Below are positions 53,424 to 62,788 of a DNA stretch of 64,000 bases, in pieces (position 1 is the first letter of the stretch; each line of letters opens with the position of its first letter). The notes beneath the pieces are model-generated. The model was not told where the DNA came from. It saw only the letters and a list, made by a program, of their open reading frames with translations, and did not search any database. Both the position numbers and the translations under genes were made by a program. The DNA is from Caldithrix abyssi DSM 13497 (lineage in GTDB: Bacteria > Calditrichota > Calditrichia > Calditrichales > Calditrichaceae), in NCBI RefSeq assembly GCF_001886815.1, contig NZ_CP018099.1:4710501-4774500 (forward strand), given 5' to 3'.

Positions 53424-55319
53424 TTACCGCAGTAAAATCATTTTTTTACTGGCCCGGTAGTTTCCGGCTTTAAGCATATAGATGTAAACGCCGCTGGCCA
53501 GATCGGCGGCATTTAATCGGTATTCGTAGCTACCCGCATTTTGCTGCGCATTGACCAGTTCCATCACTTTTTTGCCGCTCAAATCATAAACAGCCAGCTC
53601 AACATGCGCGGCTTGCGGCAGGTCGTAACGGATACTGGTGAATGGATTAAATGGGTTGGGATAATTTTGCGCCAGATAAAAGCCCTGCGGCAGACCGCTT
53701 TTAAGCTGATTGATGGCGCTGGGTGGGTTGCCCAGATCGACTTTGGCGGCAACCATGACCTCTTTAGTGTCATCGTTTTGCACAAAGGCGATCAATTCGC
53801 AATTTTCTTTGACCACATCGGCCGGGATGTCAAAAGTAATGCTGTTCTGCACCTGGTCTCCGGCAGAAGGCGCGCTGGCGCTTTCCCATAACTTTGTGCC
53901 GTTGGCATCGGGAATCATCAGACGTTCCACAAAGTGCAGAGAATCCATGCTTGTTTCCCAGTTGTAGGCAATATGCGATTCGCACAATGCCCAGCGGATG
54001 TAGAGATTTTTATCGAAGGTTACGCTTTCGTAGGTAACGGTAGCGGTGGCAGAGATGGAATTTCCGTTTTCGGTCCAGGCAATATCCATGGTAAAGGGCG
54101 TATATTCCTGCCGTTCAGCCTGGTACAACGCTTCATAATCGGCGTAAATGCCAGACCAGTCGCTGCCTGCCGATGCCCCGCCCACGCGCTTCCGGTCGCC
54201 GCCAAAGTAACAGGTCGGGTAGGCGCTTACGCCGTAATAGGAACGGCGCGCCGAGGCATACGAATTGTCAAAAGGATCGTTGCCGCTGAATCCGCCATGA
54301 TAGGCAATAATAGCGACATTATTAGGATAAGCTTTATACAGACTGTCCAGCGCTTCTGCGGCCCCGGGGCAATAGGTACACTCGGTGTCTGTAAATTCTT
54401 CGGGCAAAACAACCTCTTTTTGACTGGCGTAGGAGTTGATAAACTTTGTGGCAATATCATTGCTCGCATCCTGATCGGTGCTTAAAAGGGTTTTAACGTA
54501 AAAGGTGTAGCCTTCCTGGGCAAATGTGTAGTTATCAAAGGTTACCTGCTGTTTGGCCCCGGGCGCAAGAGCGGTTACGGTTTTGGTGCTTATGGCCACC
54601 GGATTGTCGTTCCAGTCGTAATAACCAAATTCAACATCAAACGTTTCCGTGTTTTTGCCCTCGTTTTTAACCGTAGCCATCGGCTGAACCGTTGTGTTTG
54701 GCGCGTAATGCGCGTCCATATCCAGCGAAAAGGCCATCACATCGTGATCTGATGGAACGACAACTTTTACATCGTCTATGTACCACTGGTAGTTAGGACT
54801 ACCAGGATTGGAATAGTGAAAACCTACATAAACCGTGCTCTGCCCGGCATAAGCCGAAAGATCAACCTCAACCACGCCGCCGGAAAAGCCTTCGATAGTG
54901 TGATTGGAAGGCGTCATTTCCAGAATTGTGGTAAAAGATGAACTGCTGCTGGGCGATGTGGTAGAAACGGCGATATAATGCGTGCCGCCGCCGCTTTCCC
55001 AGCCATCAGCATCCTCGTAAAAATAGAGCGTGGCTCTGGTTACGCCCGACAGATCCAGAGCCGGCGTTACCAGCCAGATATCGCAGGGGTAAATAAATTG
55101 CACTTCCGCCAGGGCCGAATATGAACCCGTTCGACTTTTTTCTGAGCTTTGCTGCCAGCTTTCTAACGAAAAACTATCGGAAAACTTCGTCCATCCGCTG
55201 GGCGGAAAGCCGCTTTCAAACGACTCGTCAAGAATAGCATTAGAAACCTTGTTCACTCCCCCAAAAACCAATGTGATAGATAAAAATAAAAGAGCAAAAG
55301 AAAGTATTAATCCTCTCAT
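53424..55319 (-). CDS. Omp28-family secreted protein with MAM-like N-domain and T9SS sorting domain
   Basis: A 631-residue protein. After a signal peptide comes a jelly-roll (choice-of-anchor J / MAM-like) domain (SFESGFPPSGWTKFSDSFS, about residues 30-190), a CARDB-like Ig domain (about 192-295), then an Omp28-type thioredoxin-like domain with LPEEFTDTECTYCPGAAEAL (Cys314, Cys317) and VSAYPTCYFGGDR. The end is a T9SS type A sorting domain (QNYPNPFNPFTSIRYDLP ... GVYIYMLKAG). It should be exported by the type IX system and may carry a redox-active CxxC. Stop is 77 bp from the next gene of the cluster. Confidence 0.9.
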   Translation of the reverse strand: MRGLILSFALLFLSITLVFGGVNKVSNAILDESFESGFPPSGWTKFSDSFSLESWQQSSEKSRTGSYSALAEVQFIYPCDIWLVTPALDLSGVTRATLYFYEDADGWESGGGTHYIAVSTTSPSSSSSFTTILEMTPSNHTIEGFSGGVVEVDLSAYAGQSTVYVGFHYSNPGSPNYQWYIDDVKVVVPSDHDVMAFSLDMDAHYAPNTTVQPMATVKNEGKNTETFDVEFGYYDWNDNPVAISTKTVTALAPGAKQQVTFDNYTFAQEGYTFYVKTLLSTDQDASNDIATKFINSYASQKEVVLPEEFTDTECTYCPGAAEALDSLYKAYPNNVAIIAYHGGFSGNDPFDNSYASARRSYYGVSAYPTCYFGGDRKRVGGASAGSDWSGIYADYEALYQAERQEYTPFTMDIAWTENGNSISATATVTYESVTFDKNLYIRWALCESHIAYNWETSMDSLHFVERLMIPDANGTKLWESASAPSAGDQVQNSITFDIPADVVKENCELIAFVQNDDTKEVMVAAKVDLGNPPSAINQLKSGLPQGFYLAQNYPNPFNPFTSIRYDLPQAAHVELAVYDLSGKKVMELVNAQQNAGSYEYRLNAADLASGVYIYMLKAGNYRASKKMILLR

Positions 55320-55329
55320 ACATCCCTCC

Positions 55330-56514
55330 TCAATTAATGCCGGTTTGCAGTATTTCCTTCGATTTTATGTTTTGAACAAAAGCAACGATTTTGCTGTGGG
55401 CAAACTGCCAGTTAGCCGGCCACTCTCTGCTAAACGTGAACGCCCTATTGTCCAGATTTGCCCCCTGCCGATCGGTCAAAAAACCGCGAAAAACCCACTC
55501 AAAATCTTTGATTCCATTAGACCCCGGCGGGCTGTCGTAGTGAATGCTGTCTTCGGCAATGGCCACAAATAATCTAAGGTCGGCATTGTCCAGTACATTG
55601 CCATAATCAAACAACTCAACATGAACTTCCAGTTGAGCGCCAACCAGTTGTTTTTCTATGGAAATGGCTAACGGCGTGTTTTGCGAAAGTAAACTTTGGT
55701 TGAATTTATTGACGATCTCATCATAATTATTGGGATCAACGCCAATAGTGCCTTTTACCTTCAAAGTGGGCAGTGTTTGCACGCCATAAAAATTAACGCG
55801 CTCGTCCACATCTTTAGGCGCTACTTTATAAAAAGGATCGTTTGGACTGGGCCAGTTGGCAAAATATTCGATAATGGCATAAGGGCTGTTGGCATGTTCA
55901 TGCGTAAATTTAAGCAAGTTTTGCGTGGCGGCCACGCAGGGCACGCAGGAAACATTGGCAAACGATTCAAACAAAACGCGTTGTTCAATGGCCAGTTGAA
56001 GACGCACATCCACCTCTTCCTGTTCGGTGGAAGCAATCAACGTGTCTTTAACCACAAAGCCGTTTTTGACCAGTGTAATGCGGTGGGCGCCGGGCTCGAC
56101 GATTAATGTATCCGGCGTTACTTTGCCGGTATTCTGATCATTTACAAATATGGCTGCCCCTGCGGGATCGCTTTCAATATTCAACGTAACGGTGGTGATA
56201 ATTTTTTGCAGTTCGAAGAGAATCGCCGCCGTTTCGGCTTCTTTAACCGTCACTACAAAAGAATCCTGAACGGCCCGATAACCGTCCAGAAACACGCGCA
56301 GCACATGGTTGCCAACCGGAACCTGTTTAACGGTGTCCGGCGTTACCAGACCGGTCGCCGTTCCGTCCAGAATAATCGACGCTCCGGACGGCTGGGAGTT
56401 AACAAAAATATTACCCGTTACATCGCTTTGATCTGCATTTTCTACTGGCTGTTTAACCCCGCAGGCGATTAAAAAAAGAAAGCCGGAAAAAAGAAATTTG
56501 ACCGCTAAATTCAT
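55330..56514 (-). CDS. Lipoprotein with two PEGA domains and an Omp28-like thioredoxin-fold domain
   Basis: A 394-residue protein. The lipobox is FLIACG (Cys at about 18). Two PEGA domains follow (IFVNSQPSGASIILDGTATG at about 36-100 and LNIESDPAGAAIFVNDQNTG at about 112-172), then an Omp28-like domain with VLFESFANVSCVPCVAATQN (Cys190, Cys193) and VQTLPTLKVKG, the cis-Pro loop. It lies 10 bp before the larger Omp28-type gene and is first in the cluster, so a membrane-anchored partner of the secreted Omp28 protein is likely. Precise role unknown. Confidence 0.87.
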   Translation of the reverse strand: MNLAVKFLFSGFLFLIACGVKQPVENADQSDVTGNIFVNSQPSGASIILDGTATGLVTPDTVKQVPVGNHVLRVFLDGYRAVQDSFVVTVKEAETAAILFELQKIITTVTLNIESDPAGAAIFVNDQNTGKVTPDTLIVEPGAHRITLVKNGFVVKDTLIASTEQEEVDVRLQLAIEQRVLFESFANVSCVPCVAATQNLLKFTHEHANSPYAIIEYFANWPSPNDPFYKVAPKDVDERVNFYGVQTLPTLKVKGTIGVDPNNYDEIVNKFNQSLLSQNTPLAISIEKQLVGAQLEVHVELFDYGNVLDNADLRLFVAIAEDSIHYDSPPGSNGIKDFEWVFRGFLTDRQGANLDNRAFTFSREWPANWQFAHSKIVAFVQNIKSKEILQTGIN

Positions 56515-56829
56515 ATTGATTCAATTCCATTTTCATCTACACATTAATATTAACCAAATAATTAGAAATCCATTTAGATTTATATCACATCAGAACCGCA
56601 TTTTGTGTGGCGGACCTCCTTTGTTTATTAAACTTAACCGTTCCTCCCCACGTGGCGCTATTGTAACTGTGGGCAATAAGCGTAATTTAAAGGAACTTTC
56701 TTTTTTACATGTAATTATTTTTTTATTTTCATTGAATATACAAACTAATGAGCATCTGCTAACTTTTCAAGCTAAAAAAAACGAATTTTGTTAACACTTT
56801 TTTAAATTTTCCCTTTAAATTCCAAATAA

Positions 56830-57190
56830 TATCGCTTTATAACTTCCAGGGCAGCAAATCCGCAACCAAAATCAACCACAACGCGCGCAAAGTAATTTCT
56901 GGTAGATTAGGCCAAACACCGCAGAAAAAGATTAAAAAAACTATTTCAAGCGACCACAGAGAGCTCAGAGAAGCCGCAAAGGGCGCAAAAAATGTTTTAA
57001 ATTAAAAATAGTTTCAATTGCCATCGCCCCCTTTCCAAGAGAAAGAGTCTGGGAGAGTGGGAAGAACTGTTCGTTGAAAATTTTTCTCCAATGATGTTCA
57101 ATATTTGCGCATTTGTAAATTTCTATTCAACCATTCAACTAATTAACTATTCAACCAATACAGCAGCACAAAAATTTTCGCATTCCGCCA
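56830..57190 (+). repeat. Diverged leading unit of the repeat array
   Basis: Contains CAGGGCAGCAAATCCGCAACC, the CGACCACAGAGAGCTCAGAG stretch and an octamer tract in reverse orientation (57122-57160). It is a reverse-complement match to 31740-31960, the only other place where the CCACAGGGAGCTC stretch occurs, so the two loci share an ancestor. Confidence 0.82.
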
Positions 57191-59144
57191 GATGGGAATT
57201 TGGAATGACCGGCCGGTGAATAATTTAATTTTTGAACCAGGATTTGCTTGATTTTTGGATTAACGGGATTATTTTTTTGCATTCCAGAATTTTTCTTTAA
57301 AAAGAGATGCATCGTTTATTTGTAGTAAAAAATCAAGAAAATCTTGTAATCCTGAAAATCAAGGTTCAAAAACTATCCCCAGGGCAGCAAATCCGAAACC
57401 AAAACCAACCGCAACACGCGAAAAGTAATTTTCTCGCAGATTACGCTAATAATCGCAGAAAATGATTAAAAAAAATATTCTGAGACTAAAGCTAAGCAAA
57501 TCGGCACAATTGCTCCCCTTCTTTTTTAAAGAGAAGGGGCTGGGGGTTGAGTTTTTAAAACAGCACAAAAATTTTGAATCCCGCCAGATGGGAATTTGGA
57601 ATGACCGGCCGGTGAATAATTTAATTTTTGAACCAGGATTTGCTTGATTTTTGGATTAACGGGATTATTTTTTTGCATTCCAGAATTTATCTTTAAAAAG
57701 AGATGCATCGTTTAATTGTAGTAAAAAATCAAGAAAATCCTTTAATCCTGAAAATCAAGGTTCAAAAACTATCCCCAGGGCAGCAAATCCGCAATCAAAA
57801 TCAACCGCAACGCGCGCACTCGCAGATTACGCCAATCATCGCAGAAAATGATTTTACACTTAATACGAAAGCTAAGCAAACCGGCACAATTGCTCCCCTT
57901 CTTTTTTAAAGAGAAGGGGCCGGGGGATGAGTTTTAAAACAGCACAAAAATTTTCGCATTCCGCCAGATGGGAATTTGGAATGACCGGCCGGTGAATAAT
58001 TTAATTTTTGAACCAGGATTTGCTTGATTTTTGGATTAACGGGATTATTTTTTTTGCATTCCAGAATTTTTCTTTAAAAAGAGATGCATCGTTTAATTGT
58101 AGTAAAAAATCAAGAAAATCCTTTAATCCTGAAAATCAAGGTTCAAAAACTATCCCCAGGGCAGCAAATCCGCAATCAAAATCAACCGCAACGCGCGCAC
58201 TCGCAGATTACGCCAATCATCGCAGAAAATGATTTTACACTTAAGACGAAAGCTAAGCAAACCGGCACAATTGCTCCCCTTCTTTTTTAAAGAGAAGGGG
58301 CCGGGGGATGAGTTTTAAAACAGCACAAAAATTTTCGCATTCCGCCAGATGGGAATTTGGAATGACCGGCCGGTGAATAATTTAATTTTTGAACCAGGAT
58401 TTGCTTGATTTTTGGATTAACGGGATTATTTTTTTTGCATTCCAGAATTTTTTCTTTAAAAAGAGATGCATCGTTTAATTGTAGTAAAAAATCAAGAAAA
58501 TCCTTTAATCCTGAAAATCAAGGTTCAAAAACTATCCCCAGGGCAGCAAATCCGCAACCAAAACCAACCGCAACACGCGAAAAGTAATTTTCTCGCAGAT
58601 TACGCCAATAATCGCAGAAAATGATTAAAAAAAATATTCTGAGACTATAGCTAAGCAAATCGGCACAATTGCTCCCCTTCTTTTTTAAAGAGAAGGGGCC
58701 GGGGGATGAGTTTTAAAACAGCACAAAAATTTTCGCATTCCGCCAGATGGGAATTTGGAATGACCGGCCGGTGAATAATTTAATTTTTGAACCAGGATTT
58801 GCTTGATTTTTGGATTAACGGGATTATTTTTTTTGCATTCCAGAATTTTTCTTTAAAAAGAGATGCATCGTTTATTTGTAGTAAAAAATCAAGAAAATCT
58901 TGTAATCCTGAAAATCAAGGTTCAAAAACTATCCCCAGGGCAGCAAATCCGCAATCAAAATCAACCGCAACACGCGAAAAGTAATTTTCTCGCAGATTAC
59001 GCCAATAATCGCAGAAAATGATTAAAAAAAAATATTCTGAGACTATAGCTAAGCAAATCGGCACAATTGCTCCCCTTCTTTTTTAAAGAGAAGGGGCCGG
59101 GGGATGAGTTTTAAAACAGCACAAAATTTTTCAAAACCCGCCAG
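57191..59144 (+). repeat. Tandem array of five 380-398 bp units
   Basis: The word GATGGGAATTTGGAATGACC starts at 57191, 57587, 57967, 58348 and 58746, and a decayed version occurs at 59144, giving periods of 396, 380, 381, 398 and 398 bp. The short units lack 16 bp between the CGCG and CTCGCAGATT words. Each unit holds a TTGAACC...GGTTCAA element of about 138 bp with inverted-repeat edges (57232-57369, 57628-57765, 58008-58146, 58389-58528, 58787-58925) and, except the last edge, a CCCCTTC...GAAGGGG hairpin. Open frames inside repeat with the units and are not genes. Confidence 0.93.
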
Positions 59145-59345
59145 GACGGGATTGATCTTTCAGAGGAAGTATCCTAAAGATTAATGCTTACCAGCGCTGA
59201 ATTGTTATTGGAAATCCTTCGCCCCTACATATACGGTGGTAGGAATTCACTACATTTGCAGAAATAGGTTTGAACTGACAGACTAACTACTCAACCATTA
59301 ACTATTCAACCAATCAACCATTCCCGCCATGGCGGTACAGATGCT
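59145..59345 (-). repeat. Trailing module of the array, inverted copy of the 15.4-kb repeat
   Basis: Contains CAGAGGAAGTATCCTAAAG (the inverted TTAGGATACTTCCTC module), CGCCCCTACATATACGGTGG to TGACAGA (inverted match of 15500-15560), and an octamer tract TCAACCATTAACTATTCAACC (59284-59320). Confidence 0.85.
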
Positions 59346-59417
59346 ACAAAGGAAGTTTTCTAACCGGCTCAATTCAGCCAGACACAGGACATCCTGCAAT
59401 TCAACTTTTTAAATTTA

Positions 59418-59447
59418 TTGTAAATCAATACCCAATTTCTTTATATT
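59418..59447 (+). promoter_or_regulatory. Possible promoter of the NSS transporter gene
   Basis: TTGTAA (59418-59423) and TATATT (59442-59447) with 18-bp spacing, 53 bp before the ATG at 59500. The -35 match is weak. Confidence 0.35.
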
Positions 59448-59499
59448 TACCTCTTTAACTGACGGCTGATAACAGTTAATTACCCGGGAGGAATATCCC

Positions 59500-60846
59500 A
59501 TGCAATCTCATCGAGGCGAGTGGAGTTCAAAAATTGGTTTTATCCTTGCGGCATCCGGTTCGGCCATCGGACTGGGCAACATCTGGCGTTATCCGTATAT
59601 TGTCGGTAAAAATGGCGGCGCGGCTTTCGTCATTATTTACCTTTTGATCGTGGTAATCATCGGATTACCCTACATGCTCGGCGAACTGGCACTGGGCAGA
59701 TCGTCGCAAAAAAATCCGGTGGGAGCCATTGGCGCCATTAAACCCGGCTCCTGGTGGAAAGGGGTGGGCTATCTTGGCGTATTAACCGGCCTTGGCATTT
59801 TATCCTTTTACGGCGTCATCGCCGGCTGGACCGTCGGTTATGTTTTTAAAATGTTTAGCGGCGCCCCCGGAAACTTTGCCGCTTTTATATCCGAACCGGT
59901 TCAGGTTACTCTGCTTCTGGCCTTTTTCATCTTTATTACGGCGGCTATTGTGCATGGCGGCGTTTCCGGTGGCATCGAACGCTGGTCTAAAATTTTAATG
60001 CCCATATTGTTTGTATTAATGGTTATACTCATTATTTATGCCGTATCTTTACCCGGATCTGGCGCCGGCCTGCGTTTTTATTTGATGCCCGACTTCAGTA
60101 AAATTGACGGGAACGTGATTCTGGCGGCGCTGGGGCAGGCCTTCTTCTCTCTTAGCCTTGGCATGGGATTAATGATCACCTATGGTAGCTATGTCACCAA
60201 ATCCGATGATCTTTTTTCCTCGGCCGGCTACATTGTCTTTTTTGATTCGCTCATCGCCATAATGTCCGGCCTGATTATTTTCCCCGCACTTTTTGCCAGT
60301 GGGCAGGACCCGGAAGCCGGCGCCAAGCTGGTTTTTGTAGTCTTCCCTGAATTATTCATGACTATGCCCTTCGGCTCCATTATCGGCGGCATCTTTTTTA
60401 TTTTACTTTCCGTTGCCGCTTTAACTTCTACCATTTCCCTATTAGAAGTGCCCGTGGCCTTTTTAGTAGATGAAAAAAAATTCCATCGCAAACGGATTGT
60501 TTGGGTGGTGGCTGGCATCGCTTTTTTGCTGGGCCTGCCCTCGGCTCTTTCACAGGGCGCCAACGATTTCTTTTCAAACTTCGGCTTAATCCCCGAACGC
60601 CTTGCAGATCCGGACTTTTTAAGCCAGATGAGTTTTGTCTTCGGTGATTTTTCGCTGGCTTTTGGAGCGCTATTACTGTCCATCTTCATCGGCTGGGTGT
60701 GGGGAGCAAAGGCCGCAGCCGCGGAAATTGCACAGGGCTCCCGATTTTTTGGCAAGGTTTTTAATATTTGGGTCATCATGATGCGTTATGTTATTCCGCT
60801 GTCAATTTTCATCATCCTCTTAAATCTTTTCGGCCTGTTCAATTGA
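59500..60846 (+). CDS. Sodium-dependent transporter, NSS (SNF) family
   Basis: A 448-residue protein with about 11-12 transmembrane helices. The N-terminal WSSKIGFILAASGSAIGLGN followed by IWRYPYIVGKNGG is the signature of LeuT-type neurotransmitter:sodium symporters, and the unwound helix-1 Gly-rich part holds Na and substrate sites in the family. Bacterial members import amino acids such as tryptophan, tyrosine or leucine. A GGGAGG site precedes the ATG. It is a single-gene unit: a strong terminator follows. Substrate cannot be deduced. Confidence 0.94.
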   Translation: MQSHRGEWSSKIGFILAASGSAIGLGNIWRYPYIVGKNGGAAFVIIYLLIVVIIGLPYMLGELALGRSSQKNPVGAIGAIKPGSWWKGVGYLGVLTGLGILSFYGVIAGWTVGYVFKMFSGAPGNFAAFISEPVQVTLLLAFFIFITAAIVHGGVSGGIERWSKILMPILFVLMVILIIYAVSLPGSGAGLRFYLMPDFSKIDGNVILAALGQAFFSLSLGMGLMITYGSYVTKSDDLFSSAGYIVFFDSLIAIMSGLIIFPALFASGQDPEAGAKLVFVVFPELFMTMPFGSIIGGIFFILLSVAALTSTISLLEVPVAFLVDEKKFHRKRIVWVVAGIAFLLGLPSALSQGANDFFSNFGLIPERLADPDFLSQMSFVFGDFSLAFGALLLSIFIGWVWGAKAAAAEIAQGSRFFGKVFNIWVIMMRYVIPLSIFIILLNLFGLFN

Positions 60847-60876
60847 TTTTACTCCGAAATTGAATTATCTTTTTTT

Positions 60877-60915
60877 GAAGCCTTTGAAAGTTCAAAGGCT
60901 TCAAATATTTTTTTT
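60877..60915 (+). terminator. Intrinsic terminator after the NSS transporter gene
   Basis: GAAGCCTTTG (60877-60886) and CAAAGGCTTC (60893-60902) form a 10-bp stem, extended by A-T pairs, followed by AAATATTTTTTTT. Confidence 0.9.
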
Positions 60916-60938
60916 CTTCCGTATTAAACGGAGGTCTT

Positions 60939-62711
60939 ATGGCTTCCTCAAAGCGTTCTCAACTAATTTATGAGCGGCACGCTGACTATGAGATACCGCC
61001 CTTAATTCCTCTGCTGCCCATTGAAGAGTTGTACCATCTCGAAGAGTTAAAATTACGTTCCAATGCGGCAACCAGAACGTTCATTAAATTCGTTTTTCAA
61101 TTGTCCGGACTGACTCGTTTTTACATTCGGCTTCAAAAAAATCTTGAGCAGATTCTGCAAAGCACCAACATGCGCGGTCGGGCGCTCTACCTGCCGGTGG
61201 TTTCCGCCACGCTTGCCCTGGCTGACGATCCTCAAAAAAACTCGTTGTTGGAACGATCCGCTTCACTAATCAGGGCCTGTCGTTCTTTTTATTCCGATAT
61301 TCGCTCCGGAAAACTGGAACAGGATAGATGGAAGGGCAAACCGTTAGAGATGGGACAGTACCCCAATTTTTTTGCCGCTAATGTGGTTGTCGATGGAAAG
61401 CGCATTGAACTTTTCAAAAGCCCGCATGATCATCAAATTTTGGTCATGATTAAAAACCACGCCTACTTAATAGACATCGAAGATTGGAAGGACGCGCAGT
61501 TTGATTTCAAATTTCAGAAAACGTTGCAACGGATAGCGGAACAGTGTGCAACCAGCGGCGAGCCTGTGGGCCTGCTCTCTGCGCCGGCGTCTTTAACACA
61601 AATTAAAATTTTTAAAGAGCTGCGCAAAAACTGCGAAAATCTACAGAACCTTGAACGTTTACAACACGTCTTTGTCACTCTTTGCCTGGAACCGGACCTG
61701 CACCCCCGGACAACAGAAGAAGCTTATCGGCTGGCACACAGCGCTAACTTTTCCAACCGCTGGTGGCATAGCAGCCTGCAGATCGTGGTCTTTGGCAACG
61801 GCAAAAGCTGCCTGATCGGCAACTTTAGCGCCTACCTGGATGGCAATGTAATGATGCGCGGCACGGCCGAAATTCAAAAACGCGCGCGCCAGATTCAGGT
61901 GCAAATTTTGCCGCCTTCTTTTGATCAATCTTTTCCCTTAAAAAAATTGAGCTGGCGGGTGCCCAAAAAATTGTATCAACTTGCGCAGAAAGACCTGCAG
62001 CGCATCAAAGACCGCAATCAACAGAGCGTATTTGAATTAAAGGCCGCTGGCAGCGCTTTCTTTAAAGAAAAAAAGATTTCGGCCATTCCCGTATTTGTCA
62101 TTGCTTTGCACGCGACCATTAAACAATTTACCGGCAGGCACCCCAACATCCACCAGTTTGTTTCGCTTTCGCACTATCGCTGCATGGATCTGACCACTGT
62201 CAATGTCAGCACCGCACAGGTGAAAGCATTTGTGGAGCAATTCAACAACCGTCAGCATTTTTCACCCGCACTTTACGCAAAATTGATGGACGCGGTACGA
62301 TCTCAAAAGGAGATCATCGCCCGTCGGCGCCAATATCTCTCTTTTGCCGACATCCTGACTCTCTTCTTTTTAAACGCTTCTCCCATCAAAAGAAGCGGGG
62401 CGCGGGTTCTGATTCTCTTTGCCCTGCGCTTACTAAAAAGTTTGCATTTACTTACGCTCGAAAAGCGCGAAGTGTTAATCTCCCATCCGGCCCTGCACCC
62501 GGAAGTTCCGCTTGTGGGCAGGCCCGGCATCCGGCTGCCCTACGTAAAATACCTTGGCCTGCATTACCAGATATGGCCAGAGAAGATTGTAATCACTTAC
62601 ATGCCGGCCATTCACTGGTCTGTAAGTAATGAAATCTTTACTCAAAAACTCGAAGCAAACCTGAGGCGCCTTAAAGAGTTGATCGCTTCTGCTACGCAAT
62701 TTTCATCCTGA
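60939..62711 (+). CDS. Choline/carnitine acyltransferase-like protein without the catalytic His
   Basis: A 590-residue protein of the length of carnitine acyltransferases (about 600). Landmarks in order: LPIEELYHLEEL near 26-37, KPLEMGQYPNFF near 134-145, HDHQILVMIKNHAYLIDIED near 163-182, NRWWHSSLQIVVFGNGKSCL at 273-292, SHYRCMDLTTVNVSTAQVKA at 411-430, and a C-terminal region like the last beta-sheet. Animal enzymes have NRWYDK..., then EHAAAEG with the catalytic His, and a GRTxTIRS motif. Here EH is replaced by NFS (residues 295-297) and the TIRS motif by TTVNVS. It may be inactive or act with a different chemistry. The neighbours give no clear clue. Confidence 0.75.
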   Translation: MASSKRSQLIYERHADYEIPPLIPLLPIEELYHLEELKLRSNAATRTFIKFVFQLSGLTRFYIRLQKNLEQILQSTNMRGRALYLPVVSATLALADDPQKNSLLERSASLIRACRSFYSDIRSGKLEQDRWKGKPLEMGQYPNFFAANVVVDGKRIELFKSPHDHQILVMIKNHAYLIDIEDWKDAQFDFKFQKTLQRIAEQCATSGEPVGLLSAPASLTQIKIFKELRKNCENLQNLERLQHVFVTLCLEPDLHPRTTEEAYRLAHSANFSNRWWHSSLQIVVFGNGKSCLIGNFSAYLDGNVMMRGTAEIQKRARQIQVQILPPSFDQSFPLKKLSWRVPKKLYQLAQKDLQRIKDRNQQSVFELKAAGSAFFKEKKISAIPVFVIALHATIKQFTGRHPNIHQFVSLSHYRCMDLTTVNVSTAQVKAFVEQFNNRQHFSPALYAKLMDAVRSQKEIIARRRQYLSFADILTLFFLNASPIKRSGARVLILFALRLLKSLHLLTLEKREVLISHPALHPEVPLVGRPGIRLPYVKYLGLHYQIWPEKIVITYMPAIHWSVSNEIFTQKLEANLRRLKELIASATQFSS

Positions 62712-62788
62712 TGAACTTTTTTTTACTGTTTCTGAGTTACATTCTTTATTAAATTTACCGGTAATCAAAGTACAGGATTGAAGTACCC

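Larger units (their letters stand above)
56515..59499. other. 3-kb gene-free region dominated by a repeat array
   Basis: The first 300 bases are AT-rich and should carry the promoter of the Omp28 cluster on the minus strand, though a 98-codon plus-strand open frame there looks spurious. From 56830 to 59345 the sequence is repeat. The last 150 bases hold the likely promoter of the NSS transporter gene. Confidence 0.75.

Noticed and set aside
56498-56794. 98-codon plus-strand open frame upstream of the Omp28 cluster
   Set aside because: It lies in AT-rich promoter sequence, overlaps the start of the minus-strand lipoprotein gene, has no ribosome-binding site and has low-complexity composition.
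57462-59000. Open frames of 60-75 codons inside the repeat array
   Set aside because: They recur with the repeat units, shift frame between copies, lack ribosome-binding sites and follow hairpin-rich sequence.
57191-59144. CRISPR array
   Set aside because: Repeat units are 380-398 bp and nearly identical through their length; there are no short direct repeats separated by unique spacers and no cas genes.
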